Both the position numbers and the translations under genes were made by a program. From contig JAOAFE010000005.1 of the NCBI GenBank assembly GCA_026416455.1, positions 23,487 to 87,486 on the forward strand: DNA of 64,000 nucleotides. The letters run 5' to 3'. This DNA is from Syntrophales bacterium (GTDB taxonomy: Bacteria > Desulfobacterota > Syntrophia > Syntrophales > UBA8958). Positions within the stretch are counted from its first letter, which is position 1, and each line of letters begins with the position of its first letter. The notes under the pieces were generated by a model. The model did not search any database and was not told where the DNA came from. It saw only the letters and a list, made by a program, of their open reading frames with translations. Shown piece after piece: positions 44,402 to 52,706 of this stretch.

Positions 44402-45074
44402 TTTCTTCCTGTTTCTTTGCCTACCCGTGGCGGTATGGGCGAACTTGAAGGGGGAATTCATACGGGAGGAAATTATCCGCCACATTGAGCGGACTATGCC
44501 GTGGGAGAGGGAAGAGGTGCGGATCGAAGTGGACCTCCCGGCCGATCAGGTAGATCTCCCAGACAGGAATGTGAGCCTGAAGGTGGACACGGTGGGTAAA
44601 GACGATTATCTGGGAGACATGACTTTTTCCGTTCGTCTCCACCATGGGAAGATTTATCGTCAGATGACGGTACGGGGTAGAATTGAGGTATTGAGGCAGA
44701 TCGTTGTTGCCGCCCGAACCATTAAGGCAGGACAAGTCATCCAGGAAGAAGACCTCGCGGTAAAGAAACGGTGGGTAAGTCGGCTGGATCCCCAGATTGT
44801 CTCTTCACTCGACGAGGCAATAGGAAAACAGGCGAGTACTTCTCTGAAGCCGGGTGCGGAGCTGAAAAAAACGGTACTCCAAACACCGATTTTGGTAAAA
44901 AAGGGGAAAACGGTCAGGATCAGTCTTGAGAAGGGACCTCTTTTTATCTCAACACTTGGAATATCAGAGGAAGATGGTGCACGGGGGGCCCTGATCAGGG
45001 TCCGCAATCTATCTTCGAACCGCTTGGTCTATGCCCGGGTAATAGGGGAAGACGCGGTTCAGGTAGAATTTTAA
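44331..45074 (+). CDS. flgA: P-ring assembly chaperone FlgA
   Basis: A periplasmic chaperone for FlgI. 247 residues with a signal peptide (basic start, then ALSVISSASFFLFLCLPVAV) and a C-terminal SAF domain (VVAARTIKAGQVIQEEDLAV, LKPGAELKKTVLQTPILVKK, VRNLSSNRLVYARVIGEDAV). The ATG overlaps flgG by 71 bases. A TTG at 44379 would give a shorter start inside the signal peptide and is less likely because the basic n-region would be lost. Confidence 0.92.
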   Translation: MKLIPKPFKRQTLCWALSVISSASFFLFLCLPVAVWANLKGEFIREEIIRHIERTMPWEREEVRIEVDLPADQVDLPDRNVSLKVDTVGKDDYLGDMTFSVRLHHGKIYRQMTVRGRIEVLRQIVVAARTIKAGQVIQEEDLAVKKRWVSRLDPQIVSSLDEAIGKQASTSLKPGAELKKTVLQTPILVKKGKTVRISLEKGPLFISTLGISEEDGARGALIRVRNLSSNRLVYARVIGEDAVQVEF

Positions 45075-45088
45075 TGGGGGTGATCTTT

Positions 45089-45781
45089 ATGAGGAAATGG
45101 GTGTGGACAGTTATAGTCCTGGCATTTTTAATCGGGTGTTCCCAGACCCAATATGCCATCAAAGACGACATGTACGAACGCCTGAAGGAGGCGCCGCCAG
45201 CTCCGAAACCTATGTCCGCTCCCGGTTCTCTTTGGAGGGGAGAAAGCAATCGCAATATGCTCTTCACTGATAATAAGGCGGTTTACCAAGGGGACATCAT
45301 CACCATCGTAGTAAACGAAACTTCCTCGGCGAAAAACGATGCCAGCACTAACACGTCCCGCTCAACGTCGACGGAAGCAAAAATCTCCGCTCTTCTTGGA
45401 CTTGATACATCCATTACGAAGCGTAATGCCAATATGGGAGGTGAAATTGCAGCTGGAGGAACAAGTACTTCCACTATGAAAGGAAGCGGTGACACCAACC
45501 GAGGAAATACGATCAAAATGAACATTGCCGGGAGAGTAGTAAAAGTCCTGGAGAACGGGAATCTATTGATCGAAGGCCGCAAGCAGGTGACGATCAACGA
45601 TGAAGACCAATACATCGTGATCACGGGCATTATTCGTCCTCAAGACGTGACTCCCGACAATACGGTAGACTCCAAAAATATAGCCGATGCCAGAATCATT
45701 TATACGGGTGCCGGTGTGGTCACGGATAAACAGAGACCCGGTTGGGGGACGAGGATTCTCGATTGGATATGGCCGTTCTAA
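45089..45781 (+). CDS. flgH: Flagellar L-ring lipoprotein FlgH
   Basis: An outer-membrane lipoprotein of 230 residues. The signal peptide ends in the lipobox LIGC. SLWRGESNRNMLFTDNKAVY, GDIITIVVNETSSAKNDAST and the C-terminal GWGTRILDWIWPF are typical of FlgH. ATG 45089 is chosen because GGGGGTGAT precedes it; ATG 45074 lies in the flgA stop. Confidence 0.97.
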   Translation: MRKWVWTVIVLAFLIGCSQTQYAIKDDMYERLKEAPPAPKPMSAPGSLWRGESNRNMLFTDNKAVYQGDIITIVVNETSSAKNDASTNTSRSTSTEAKISALLGLDTSITKRNANMGGEIAAGGTSTSTMKGSGDTNRGNTIKMNIAGRVVKVLENGNLLIEGRKQVTINDEDQYIVITGIIRPQDVTPDNTVDSKNIADARIIYTGAGVVTDKQRPGWGTRILDWIWPF

Positions 45782-45798
45782 GAGAGAGGTGAGGACAG

Positions 45799-46971
45799 AT
45801 GAAGCGGTTTTTGTTGACGGTCACGATGCTGCTAGTTGTGTTGGGATGGGTTCAGGTAGCAAATGCCGCTCGCATAAAGGATATTGCTGGTATTGTCGGT
45901 GTCAGGGATAATCTACTGGTGGGCTATGGGCTCGTGGTAGGGCTTATGGGCACGGGCGATGACTTGAAGAACGGATTCGGTCGAGAAACGGTAGCCAATA
46001 TGTTAAGTCGTCAAGGGCTTTCAGTTAAAGACAGAATAGCTCAGATAAAATCGAAGAACGTAGCCTCCGTTATGGTCACGGCAAATCTACCCCCGTTCGT
46101 GAAAACGGGTTCAAGGATCGATTGCACCGTTTCTTCCATCGGAGATGCGACCAGTCTTCAGGGTGGGACCCTAATTATGACCCCCTTGAGGGCACCGGAT
46201 GGGGAGATTTACGCCGTCTGTCAAGGGAGTGTGTCTATTGGGGGCTATTCAGCTCAAGGGGCGGCGGCAACCATGACCAAAAATGTGACCAATGTAGGTA
46301 CCGTGCCCAACGGGGCACTCGTAGAGAGGGAGGTACCTTTCAAGCTTGGAGAAGATGGGAAGATTACGCTTGATCTCTATAATCCGGACTTCACAACGGC
46401 CAAGGAAATGGCGGCCCGCATAAACGTGGCAATGGAAGGTAAGGTAAGAGCCCATGCGAGGGATTCGGGTACCGTGGATGTTTACGTGGCTCGCGATCAC
46501 CTCTCCCACCTAACATCTATCGTGGCAGAATTGGAGAACATTGACGTTCCTATTTCCAATCGGGCCGTGGTCGTCTTAAATGAGAAAACTGGTACCGTCG
46601 TCATGGGTGAAAGTGTGCGCATTTCGACCGTGGCGGTGGCCCACGGAAATTTGAGTATATCCGTTAAAGAAAGCTACAGTGTATCGCAGCCCATGCCCTT
46701 TGCCCCAAAACCACCTGCGGGGTCTGGGGCGGTAACGGATAAAAAAGGTGGTGTCATAGTTGCTCCCGGTGGTCAGACGGTTGTCACTAAAGATACACAG
46801 TTATCGGTACAAGAAGAAAAGAGGCAGCTCCTTCTCGTCCCTCAAGGGGTAACCATTCAGGATGTGGTACAGGCCCTGAATGCAATCGGTGTTTCCCCGA
46901 GGGACCTTATTTCCATCCTGCAAGCCATAAAAGCAGCCGGGGCATTACAGGCCGAATTGAGGATTATATGA
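45799..46971 (+). CDS. flgI: Flagellar P-ring protein FlgI
   Basis: A periplasmic ring protein of 390 residues. The signal peptide is MKRFLLTVTMLLVVLGWVQV. ARIKDIAGIVGVRDNLLVGYGLVVGL follows, and VSSIGDATSLQGGTLIMTPL is diagnostic. The C-terminal region has PQGVTIQDVVQALNAIGVSP. GAGAGGTGAGG precedes the ATG. Confidence 0.98.
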   Translation: MKRFLLTVTMLLVVLGWVQVANAARIKDIAGIVGVRDNLLVGYGLVVGLMGTGDDLKNGFGRETVANMLSRQGLSVKDRIAQIKSKNVASVMVTANLPPFVKTGSRIDCTVSSIGDATSLQGGTLIMTPLRAPDGEIYAVCQGSVSIGGYSAQGAAATMTKNVTNVGTVPNGALVEREVPFKLGEDGKITLDLYNPDFTTAKEMAARINVAMEGKVRAHARDSGTVDVYVARDHLSHLTSIVAELENIDVPISNRAVVVLNEKTGTVVMGESVRISTVAVAHGNLSISVKESYSVSQPMPFAPKPPAGSGAVTDKKGGVIVAPGGQTVVTKDTQLSVQEEKRQLLLVPQGVTIQDVVQALNAIGVSPRDLISILQAIKAAGALQAELRII

Positions 46972-47306
46972 CGGACACAATCATAGGTATAGGAAAAGCA
47001 GCCGACCCAAATCGACGGGATGAGGTGAAAGGCTCTGAGGAGAAGAAGTTGAAGCAGGTGTGTGCGGACTTTGAGGCAATTTTTGTCTATCAGCTTATGC
47101 AGTCCATGCGCAAAACGGTGCCCAAGGGAGGTCTCCTTCCCCTTTCGGCCGGTCGTTCTACCTGGGAGATGTTAATGGACCAACATGTGGCGGAGGCCAT
47201 ATCGAAAAAGGGAGATGGCTTTGGATTACAAAAAATGCTTTACAACGATTTGAAGAAAAAATTAAAGTATTTTGAAACTTCGCCGATAAATAGTACAAAA
47301 GAATAG
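46968..47306 (+). CDS. flgJ: Rod-binding protein FlgJ, single-domain form
   Basis: Only 112 residues: the rod-binding (capping) domain, with KQVCADFEAIFVYQLMQSMRKTVP and STWEMLMDQHVAEAISKKGD. The peptidoglycan hydrolase domain of enteric FlgJ is missing, so a separate enzyme must open the wall. Overlaps flgI by four bases. Its 3-prime end contains the flgM sigma28 promoter. Confidence 0.92.
   Translation: MTDTIIGIGKAADPNRRDEVKGSEEKKLKQVCADFEAIFVYQLMQSMRKTVPKGGLLPLSAGRSTWEMLMDQHVAEAISKKGDGFGLQKMLYNDLKKKLKYFETSPINSTKE
47263..47289 (+). promoter_or_regulatory. Sigma28 promoter for flgM, inside flgJ
   Basis: TAAA (47263-47266), 15 bases, then GCCGATAA (47282-47289): an exact match to the sigma28 consensus. 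It is 32 bases before the flgM ATG. FlgM thus comes under its own target, as in enterics. Confidence 0.93.
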
Positions 47307-47320
47307 GTGAGGTGCGGGAA

Positions 47321-47635
47321 ATGAAGATATCGGGCAGGGGGGATTTACAAAACGAGGCCTTGTACCAATACCAACAGGCCGAATCGGTTCAAAAAGGGAA
47401 GGCAAAAGGTGAAAAACCTGAGGCCCAAAGCCTTATTCCCGAAGATAAAGTGAGCATTTCTATTCAAAGCCGAGACATAAATATCGCTCGGGAAGCAATT
47501 AAAGAACTTCCGGAAATCCGGGAGGATCGGGTGGCCGAGGTGAAAAAGGCAGTTGAATCCGGCACTTATCGAGTAGATGCGGAGAAACTGGCGGAAAATC
47601 TCGCCCTCGACTCCTTGGTTAATATATTTGTATGA
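47321..47635 (+). CDS. flgM: Anti-sigma28 factor FlgM
   Basis: Holds FliA inactive until exported. A 104-residue hydrophilic protein whose C-terminal half AREAIKELPEIREDRVAEVK, KAVESGTYRVDAEKLAENLA matches FlgM. ATG 47321 follows GGTGAGGTG; a GTG at 47312 overlaps that site. Confidence 0.94.
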   Translation: MKISGRGDLQNEALYQYQQAESVQKGKAKGEKPEAQSLIPEDKVSISIQSRDINIAREAIKELPEIREDRVAEVKKAVESGTYRVDAEKLAENLALDSLVNIFV

Positions 47636-48135
47636 TTCCCCCGGAGTCCTTTGCCACTTTGATGCGTTTGTTGGATTTGGAAGAAGAGGGGTGGCGGGGG
47701 CTCCTTGATGCTCTCGAGTTTGAAGCCAAAGCCGTCCGTTCTCAAAACTTAGAAGCCATCAACGACAGTATCCAAAAAAAAGGAATTGCCATAAACAGTT
47801 TGAGCTTAACTTTAGAGGAAAAGCAGCGTCAACTGGATGCTATTGCTCAGGAAATGCAAATTCCTGCTCCTTTGAATGGAGAACGTTTGGTTTCCCATGC
47901 CTCTCCTGAACAGAGGCAAGAATTGACCAAGCGCCAGGAAAAATTTGCCGCCTGGGCAAAGGAAGTACGAGATAAAAACAAAGAAAATGCCCTTCTCATC
48001 GAGGCGGCCCTTGACGTAGTGGGCGACTCCCTTAAGTTTCTGCGCCGCCTGATGGGAGATGAAACACATTACGATCGAGGGGGTAATATTTCGGCCCAAC
48101 CTTTGCAAGGTAAGATAGTGTCAGAAAGGGGGTAG
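47632..48135 (+). CDS. flgN: Flagellar chaperone FlgN
   Basis: An export chaperone for the hook-filament junction proteins FlgK and FlgL. A helical protein of 167 residues (FATLMRLLDLEEEGWRGLLD, QNLEAINDSIQKKGIAINSL) placed between flgM and flgK. Family assignment rests on pattern and position. Confidence 0.85.
   Translation: MIPPESFATLMRLLDLEEEGWRGLLDALEFEAKAVRSQNLEAINDSIQKKGIAINSLSLTLEEKQRQLDAIAQEMQIPAPLNGERLVSHASPEQRQELTKRQEKFAAWAKEVRDKNKENALLIEAALDVVGDSLKFLRRLMGDETHYDRGGNISAQPLQGKIVSERG
48092..48107 (+). promoter_or_regulatory. Possible sigma54 promoter before flgK, inside flgN
   Basis: CGGCCCAACCTTTGCA has a perfect TTGCA box and GG-N10-GC, with two mismatches in the -24 box. Predicted start is near 48118, 24 bases before the flgK ATG. 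It lies in coding sequence, so chance is possible. Confidence 0.4.
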
Positions 48136-48141
48136 GGCCGA

Positions 48142-49530
48142 ATGTCCATATCAAGCCTTCTCTATGTTGCCCGAGATGCCTTGGGCGTAAGCCAGATTGG
48201 CATCGATGTTGTGGGCGCCAACGTAGCGAATGTAAACACGAGCGGTTATTCACGCCAGAGGCCGGTCATCTCATCTACAGGTGGTGATTATGTAAGAGGA
48301 ATGGTGGTTCAGACGAGTGTAACGGTCGATAAGATAGAACGTTTGTACGACCGTTATTTGGAGGGACAGGTAATCATTCAACGACAGAATATCGGTTTCT
48401 CGTCCACGTTAAATGATCGACTCTCCAGCATTGAAAGCATTCTCAACGAAGCCCAGTCTGGTGGTTTTAACGATCAACTGAATAAATTCTGGGCGGCCTG
48501 GGAGACTCTCTCTGCTAATCCCTCGGGCCAGGTTGAGAGAGATACGGTAGCTGCCATGGCCGAAAGTGTGGCGACGAAATTAAACAGCTTCTCTGGCGAC
48601 CTGGTTCGTCTAAAGACAGACATAAAAACATCTATACGTGATGTCATAAACAGGATCAATTCACTGGCAAGTGAGATACGCAATCTCAACGAGATGATTG
48701 CCGAAACGGGAGCCAAGGGGGGGGAAACGAATATCCTTTCTGACAAACTCATGGGACTTTTAGGAAACATGGCTGAATCGGTGGGCATAATGTGGAACGA
48801 AGCAAATGATGGAACGGTGAGCGTATTCCTTCAAAATGGGATACCCCTGGTAGAGAGACTGGTGGCGTATCAGCTCAAAGCGGACGACGTGGGGAATAGG
48901 ATGGTGGTATCTTCTGTTCAAGTAAGTAAAGGAGAAGAACTGAATAGCTTGATCACAAAGGGTAAGTTGGGAGCCCTTCTTGTATGTCAGGATGAAATCA
49001 TCCCCGAATACCAAAGCCTTTTGGATAATTTTGCCCAGTCTTTGGCCGAGGCGGTGAACAGCTTACATCGGCAAGGCTATGATGGTCGAGGGAATGTGGG
49101 AGGCGATTTTTTTACGTACTTGGAAAAGGCACCCGCTGCCACGATTCGTCTAAATCCGGAGATTGCTTCCGATTTACGGCTCATTGCTGCCTCGAGAACG
49201 GTAAATGGTGACGGTGAAAATGCAGCGGCGATAGCATCTTTAAAAGATGCGCTCATAATGGAAAACGGATCCTCTACGCTAAATGCATATTTTGCTGCCA
49301 TCATTGGCAGAATTGGGCGGGAAGTCGAAGACAGTACTCTCGATTTGCAGCATCAAAATGCCATTCTCACCAATGTTACGAATAGGAGAGAGGCAATTTC
49401 GGGCGTTTCCATCGATGAAGAGATGATCGAATTGCTAAAATTTCAAATGAGTTATGCTGCCGCCGGACGTCTTGTAAATGTTACAAATGAGCTCCTTGAC
49501 ATCCTAATGAATTTAGGGGTGAGGTCATGA
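48142..49530 (+). CDS. flgK: Hook-associated protein 1 FlgK
   Basis: Hook-filament junction protein of 462 residues. The N-terminal ARDALGVSQIGIDVVGANVA and NVNTSGYSRQRPVISS are diagnostic. GGFNDQLNKFWAAWETLSAN follows, and the C-terminal helix has VSIDEEMIELLKFQMSYAAA. Overlaps flgL by four bases. Confidence 0.97.
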   Translation: MSISSLLYVARDALGVSQIGIDVVGANVANVNTSGYSRQRPVISSTGGDYVRGMVVQTSVTVDKIERLYDRYLEGQVIIQRQNIGFSSTLNDRLSSIESILNEAQSGGFNDQLNKFWAAWETLSANPSGQVERDTVAAMAESVATKLNSFSGDLVRLKTDIKTSIRDVINRINSLASEIRNLNEMIAETGAKGGETNILSDKLMGLLGNMAESVGIMWNEANDGTVSVFLQNGIPLVERLVAYQLKADDVGNRMVVSSVQVSKGEELNSLITKGKLGALLVCQDEIIPEYQSLLDNFAQSLAEAVNSLHRQGYDGRGNVGGDFFTYLEKAPAATIRLNPEIASDLRLIAASRTVNGDGENAAAIASLKDALIMENGSSTLNAYFAAIIGRIGREVEDSTLDLQHQNAILTNVTNRREAISGVSIDEEMIELLKFQMSYAAAGRLVNVTNELLDILMNLGVRS

Positions 49531-50714
49531 GAGTCACGGAAAACATGAAATTCAGTGCTACCATGGGTGGATTGTTTACCATTCAGAACCAGTACAGTAG
49601 TTTGCTGGAGAAGATGGCCACCCAAAAGCAGGTGAACCGCCCTTCCGATGACCCGGTAGGTATTACGCGCATATTGGGTATAAGAACACAGCAAGCGGCG
49701 GTGGATCAATACAAGGCAAACATAAGTACTTGTGAGTCGTGGATTACGATGACGGAGGCAAAACTCAATTCCGTCAATGAAATACTAGTCAAGGCTCGGG
49801 AGTTGGCTTTGTCCCAGGCAACGGCGACCGCTTCGAGCGAAACGAGAAAAATCGCCGCCGACCAAGTAAAAGGTATCATTGAAGAGCTTCTCTCCTTAGC
49901 CAATTCTCGTCTGGGTGATCGCTATCTCTTCGCAGGTAGCACCAACGTGGAGCCTTTTAGCTCTTCCGTTATGTCTGCCTCCGTTGGAGCAGCAGTGAGT
50001 GCTGAAGGTAACGTATTTGACGGCATGGTAACTTCCGGAGGGACGTACACGGGAACTCAAAACAAGACGTACGTCCTTAAAGTCACGAAAGGTGGCCCCC
50101 TTAATGATGTCAATTTCGTTATCTCCAGTGACGGGGGTAAGACATGGGGTAGTGAACAAACGGGGCTCGATACCCCCGTCAGTATGGGAGATGGTATTTC
50201 TTTGACCTTTGCCGCTGGCACGAAAGACCCGGCCGAGGGAGATATTTTTTACGTCCGGGCGACCGCTCAGGGGTACTATCGGGGAAACGGGGATAGACTT
50301 TCCCTTACTATTTCGCCGGGTGTGTCGCTGAATTACAGTTTAAGTGGGGAAGAGGTATTTACCGATAAAGGTACCGGTAAAGTTGACATCTTCCGGGTTT
50401 TGAACGATTTGAAGACGTCTCTGGAGACCAATAATGTCAATGGTATAAGTGATGCTTTAAGCGGAATCGATGATGCACTCAAACAGGTTAGTTTGAGCAT
50501 TTCCCGCTGTGGCACCATAGCTAATAGATTGGACATAGCCAAATCTAATTTAGAAGAATTAAATTCTCGTCTCACGGCCTCTCTTTCTGATACGGAAGAT
50601 GCGGATATGGCAGAACTGGCTACCCTTTATTCTATGAAGCAGGTTGCCCTTCAGGCATGCTACACGATGGCGGGAAAGATGAACGAAACATCGATTCTTA
50701 ATTACTTGAAATAG
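49527..50714 (+). CDS. flgL: Hook-associated protein 3 FlgL
   Basis: Junction protein of 395 residues, longer than enteric FlgL (about 317). The flagellin-like N-terminus has QYSSLLEKMATQKQVNRPSD DPVG and the D1 region has LLSLANSRLGDRYLFAGSTN. A central insert near 170-260 (TYTGTQNKTYVLKVTKGGPL to PAEGDIFYVRATAQGYYRGN) is an extra surface domain. The C-terminal helix ends VALQACYTMAGKMNETSILN. Confidence 0.96.
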   Translation: MRVTENMKFSATMGGLFTIQNQYSSLLEKMATQKQVNRPSDDPVGITRILGIRTQQAAVDQYKANISTCESWITMTEAKLNSVNEILVKARELALSQATATASSETRKIAADQVKGIIEELLSLANSRLGDRYLFAGSTNVEPFSSSVMSASVGAAVSAEGNVFDGMVTSGGTYTGTQNKTYVLKVTKGGPLNDVNFVISSDGGKTWGSEQTGLDTPVSMGDGISLTFAAGTKDPAEGDIFYVRATAQGYYRGNGDRLSLTISPGVSLNYSLSGEEVFTDKGTGKVDIFRVLNDLKTSLETNNVNGISDALSGIDDALKQVSLSISRCGTIANRLDIAKSNLEELNSRLTASLSDTEDADMAELATLYSMKQVALQACYTMAGKMNETSILNYLK

Positions 50715-50722
50715 GAACATCC

Positions 50723-50959
50723 ATGTTAGTCCTGACAAGGAGGTTGGGAGAAAAGGTAATGATCGGTGACGAAATAAGCGTCACCATCATGGAGATAAAA
50801 GGTAATCAGGTGAAGATTGGCATTGAGGCGCCACGTCACATAGCAATTCATCGCGAGGAGGTCTATCTTATGATCAAAGAACAAAATGAAATGGCGGTGG
50901 CGGTCAAGGTAGATCCGATAACTGTTTGGGAACGGATGGGGAGAAAAGGACAAGAATGA
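50723..50959 (+). CDS. csrA: Translational regulator CsrA
   Basis: A 78-residue RNA-binding dimer that blocks translation of GGA-containing leaders, commonly flagellin mRNA. MLVLTRRLGEKVMIGDEISV TIMEIKGNQVKIGIEAPRHI and HREEVYLMIKEQN are canonical. Its stop overlaps the fliW ATG, the usual pair. Confidence 0.98.
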   Translation: MLVLTRRLGEKVMIGDEISVTIMEIKGNQVKIGIEAPRHIAIHREEVYLMIKEQNEMAVAVKVDPITVWERMGRKGQE

Positions 50960-51459
50960 TTATTCATACCCGATTCGGTGACTGGGAAATTGATGAAGAA
51001 AAGATAATTTATATGGAAGGGCCGATTTTGGGTTTTGATAAGGTGCGAGAATATGCCTTAATACCAGTGGGCGATGGCATTCCTTTGTTTTGTTTCCAGG
51101 CGGTTTACGAACCGACGGTTGCGTTTTTTGTGGTGGAGCCTAAGATATTCTGTCCCAGTTATGCCCCAGATATTGAGAAGATTTGCCGTGAGTTGGATAT
51201 TTTGTCAGATGAAGAATTGGTGGTTCTGTCCATTATGACTGTTAGGGAAAATCCGTTTTCCGTTACTATCAATTTACGAGCCCCCCTTCTTATCAACGCC
51301 CGCACGAAAAAAGGGCGACAAGTGGTATTAGAGGAAGATAAGTATCCCGTGCGATATGCCATTGAAATAGAAAAGAAAGGAAAAGAAACAACCTCGCAGC
51401 CCCCTTCTTGCTCGGCTATAAAAAATCTTACGACCGAGCACATTAGGCATTACGGTTAA
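50956..51459 (+). CDS. fliW: CsrA antagonist FliW
   Basis: Binds CsrA or flagellin and so links flagellin translation to its export. 167 residues starting MIIHTRFGDWEIDEEKIIYM, with GPILGFDKVREYALIP and the C-terminal NLRAPLLINARTKKGRQVVL. The last 20 or so residues (QPPSCSAIKNLTTEH) are an extra tail. It converges with flaG, sharing 17 bases at the ends. Confidence 0.96.
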   Translation: MIIHTRFGDWEIDEEKIIYMEGPILGFDKVREYALIPVGDGIPLFCFQAVYEPTVAFFVVEPKIFCPSYAPDIEKICRELDILSDEELVVLSIMTVRENPFSVTINLRAPLLINARTKKGRQVVLEEDKYPVRYAIEIEKKGKETTSQPPSCSAIKNLTTEHIRHYG

Positions 51460-51811
51460 AGATCATTCCCACCAGTTCGGACATTCTCTCATAGAGGGCC
51501 TGGATCTCCTCAGGGGGTATTTCCCTAATTACTTCTCCGGTGTCGCCGTTCATGACAACGATGGCAATGCGTTCTCCATGCTCTCCATAGGTGGTGAACT
51601 TGAGGTTCACGTTCATTCTCTCGATGTGCCGTTGCATCTCTTCGACCATGCGCTTCATCTCTTCCTTAGAGGGTTCTTCTTTTTCCCGCGAAGTAGTGGT
51701 AGCAGTAGTTTTTGCTACCTGGGTGGAGAGGAACGCATTTTGGGCTCCACTGACACTAGCTTCGGCGAGAGGAGAAACAGGCATCATTTCACTTACCGGC
51801 CCCACGTTCAT
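51443..51811 (-). CDS. flaG: Flagellar protein FlaG
   Basis: A 122-residue protein with the FlaG domain at the C-terminal half: VEEMQRHIERMNVNLKFTTY and GDTGEVIREIPPEEIQALYE. The Ala/Ser/Thr-rich N-terminus is variable in the family. FlaG influences filament length. It is driven by its own sigma28 promoter. Confidence 0.93.
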   Translation of the reverse strand: MNVGPVSEMMPVSPLAEASVSGAQNAFLSTQVAKTTATTTSREKEEPSKEEMKRMVEEMQRHIERMNVNLKFTTYGEHGERIAIVVMNGDTGEVIREIPPEEIQALYERMSELVGMIFNRNA

Positions 51812-51842
51812 TTTTTTTGCACTCCTTCCCTTTTTATCTTAT

Positions 51843-51869
51843 TTATCGGCTAATTTTTCCGAAAGTTTA
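51843..51869 (-). promoter_or_regulatory. Sigma28 promoter for flaG
   Basis: On the minus strand TAAA (51869-51866), 15 bases, then GCCGATAA (51850-51843): exact consensus. It is 32 bases before the flaG ATG. Confidence 0.93.
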
Positions 51870-51880
51870 GTACTATTTTG

Positions 51881-52234
51881 TCAGGTTGAGATATTGACGA
51901 GGTTCGACCTAAGGGGTGTGGGGGCATAGCCCCGCAGGTTGGAAAAGAGTGTTTTCTCTTTTTCCAACATAAGATTCAAAGACGGAGCTAATTCTTTTTC
52001 CAGTTCCTCTGCTTCTAGCAGTATTGGTATGATCTCTTTTCTTTCTTTTTTTCCCATTCCAATGTTGCCCTTAAGAGCGTCAATTATCGACCTAATCTCT
52101 TCTCGGTCTTTAATGATAGAAAACACCCTCTCTGCCTCGCCAGCTGCAATGGCGGCCCGCAAGGCATATGTGCGGTCTAGGTAATCCTTTATCAGATCTA
52201 TAAGTTGCGCCCTCGAATTTAGCATTTTATCCAT
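51881..52234 (-). CDS. FliT-like export chaperone
   Basis: A 117-residue all-helical protein (SRAQLIDLIKDYLDRTYALR, VFSIIKDREEIRSIIDALKG) directly after fliS with an 8-base overlap. Size, helix pattern and position fit FliT, the FliD chaperone, but sequence signatures are weak. Confidence 0.65.
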   Translation of the reverse strand: MDKMLNSRAQLIDLIKDYLDRTYALRAAIAAGEAERVFSIIKDREEIRSIIDALKGNIGMGKKERKEIIPILLEAEELEKELAPSLNLMLEKEKTLFSNLRGYAPTPLRSNLVNIST

Positions 52235-52682
52235 GCCAATTTCTGGCTTCCACTACTTTTTGTTTGTCTACGTAAGAAGTCGAGGCGGCATCTAACTTGT
52301 TTTCTTCTTTTATACTTTGTGAGGCTATTATTCGCCACGCTCCGGCAAGCTCTTCCAACAGCTGGGCAATGTGGTCAAACTTTTCTAAATCCCGCTTTAA
52401 ATCGGCTTCTGTCAGGGTTTTAAGCATGTATAGATATAAACTGCGTAAATTTCTCGAGATATCTCCTCCTTTTTCCATGTCAAGCGACGAATTGAGTTCG
52501 TGGATGATGTCGATGACTTTGGTCACGCACTGTCCTTTGGTGGCGTAGTCTTTTTTTTCGTAAGCTTCTTTAGCGGCCTTGAGATGGGCAATTGCCTGCT
52601 CGTAACACATAACTACCAGTTTTATAGGACTCGCTGTAAAGCAGCTTACCTCACGATAAGAATTTAAGGCATTTGGTATCAT
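52227..52682 (-). CDS. fliS: Flagellin export chaperone FliS
   Basis: Binds flagellin before export. 151 residues; NSYREVSCFTASPIKLVVMC YEQAI is the family start (usually Y-x-x-x-x-V-x-T-A-S-P-x-x-L-V-x-x-L-Y), followed by helices ending LEELAGAWRIIAS. The C-terminal tail of about 25 residues is extra. AGGAGGAA precedes the ATG. Confidence 0.94.
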   Translation of the reverse strand: MIPNALNSYREVSCFTASPIKLVVMCYEQAIAHLKAAKEAYEKKDYATKGQCVTKVIDIIHELNSSLDMEKGGDISRNLRSLYLYMLKTLTEADLKRDLEKFDHIAQLLEELAGAWRIIASQSIKEENKLDAASTSYVDKQKVVEARNWHG

Positions 52683-52706
52683 AAACCCATTCCTCCTCGG
52701 GCATCC

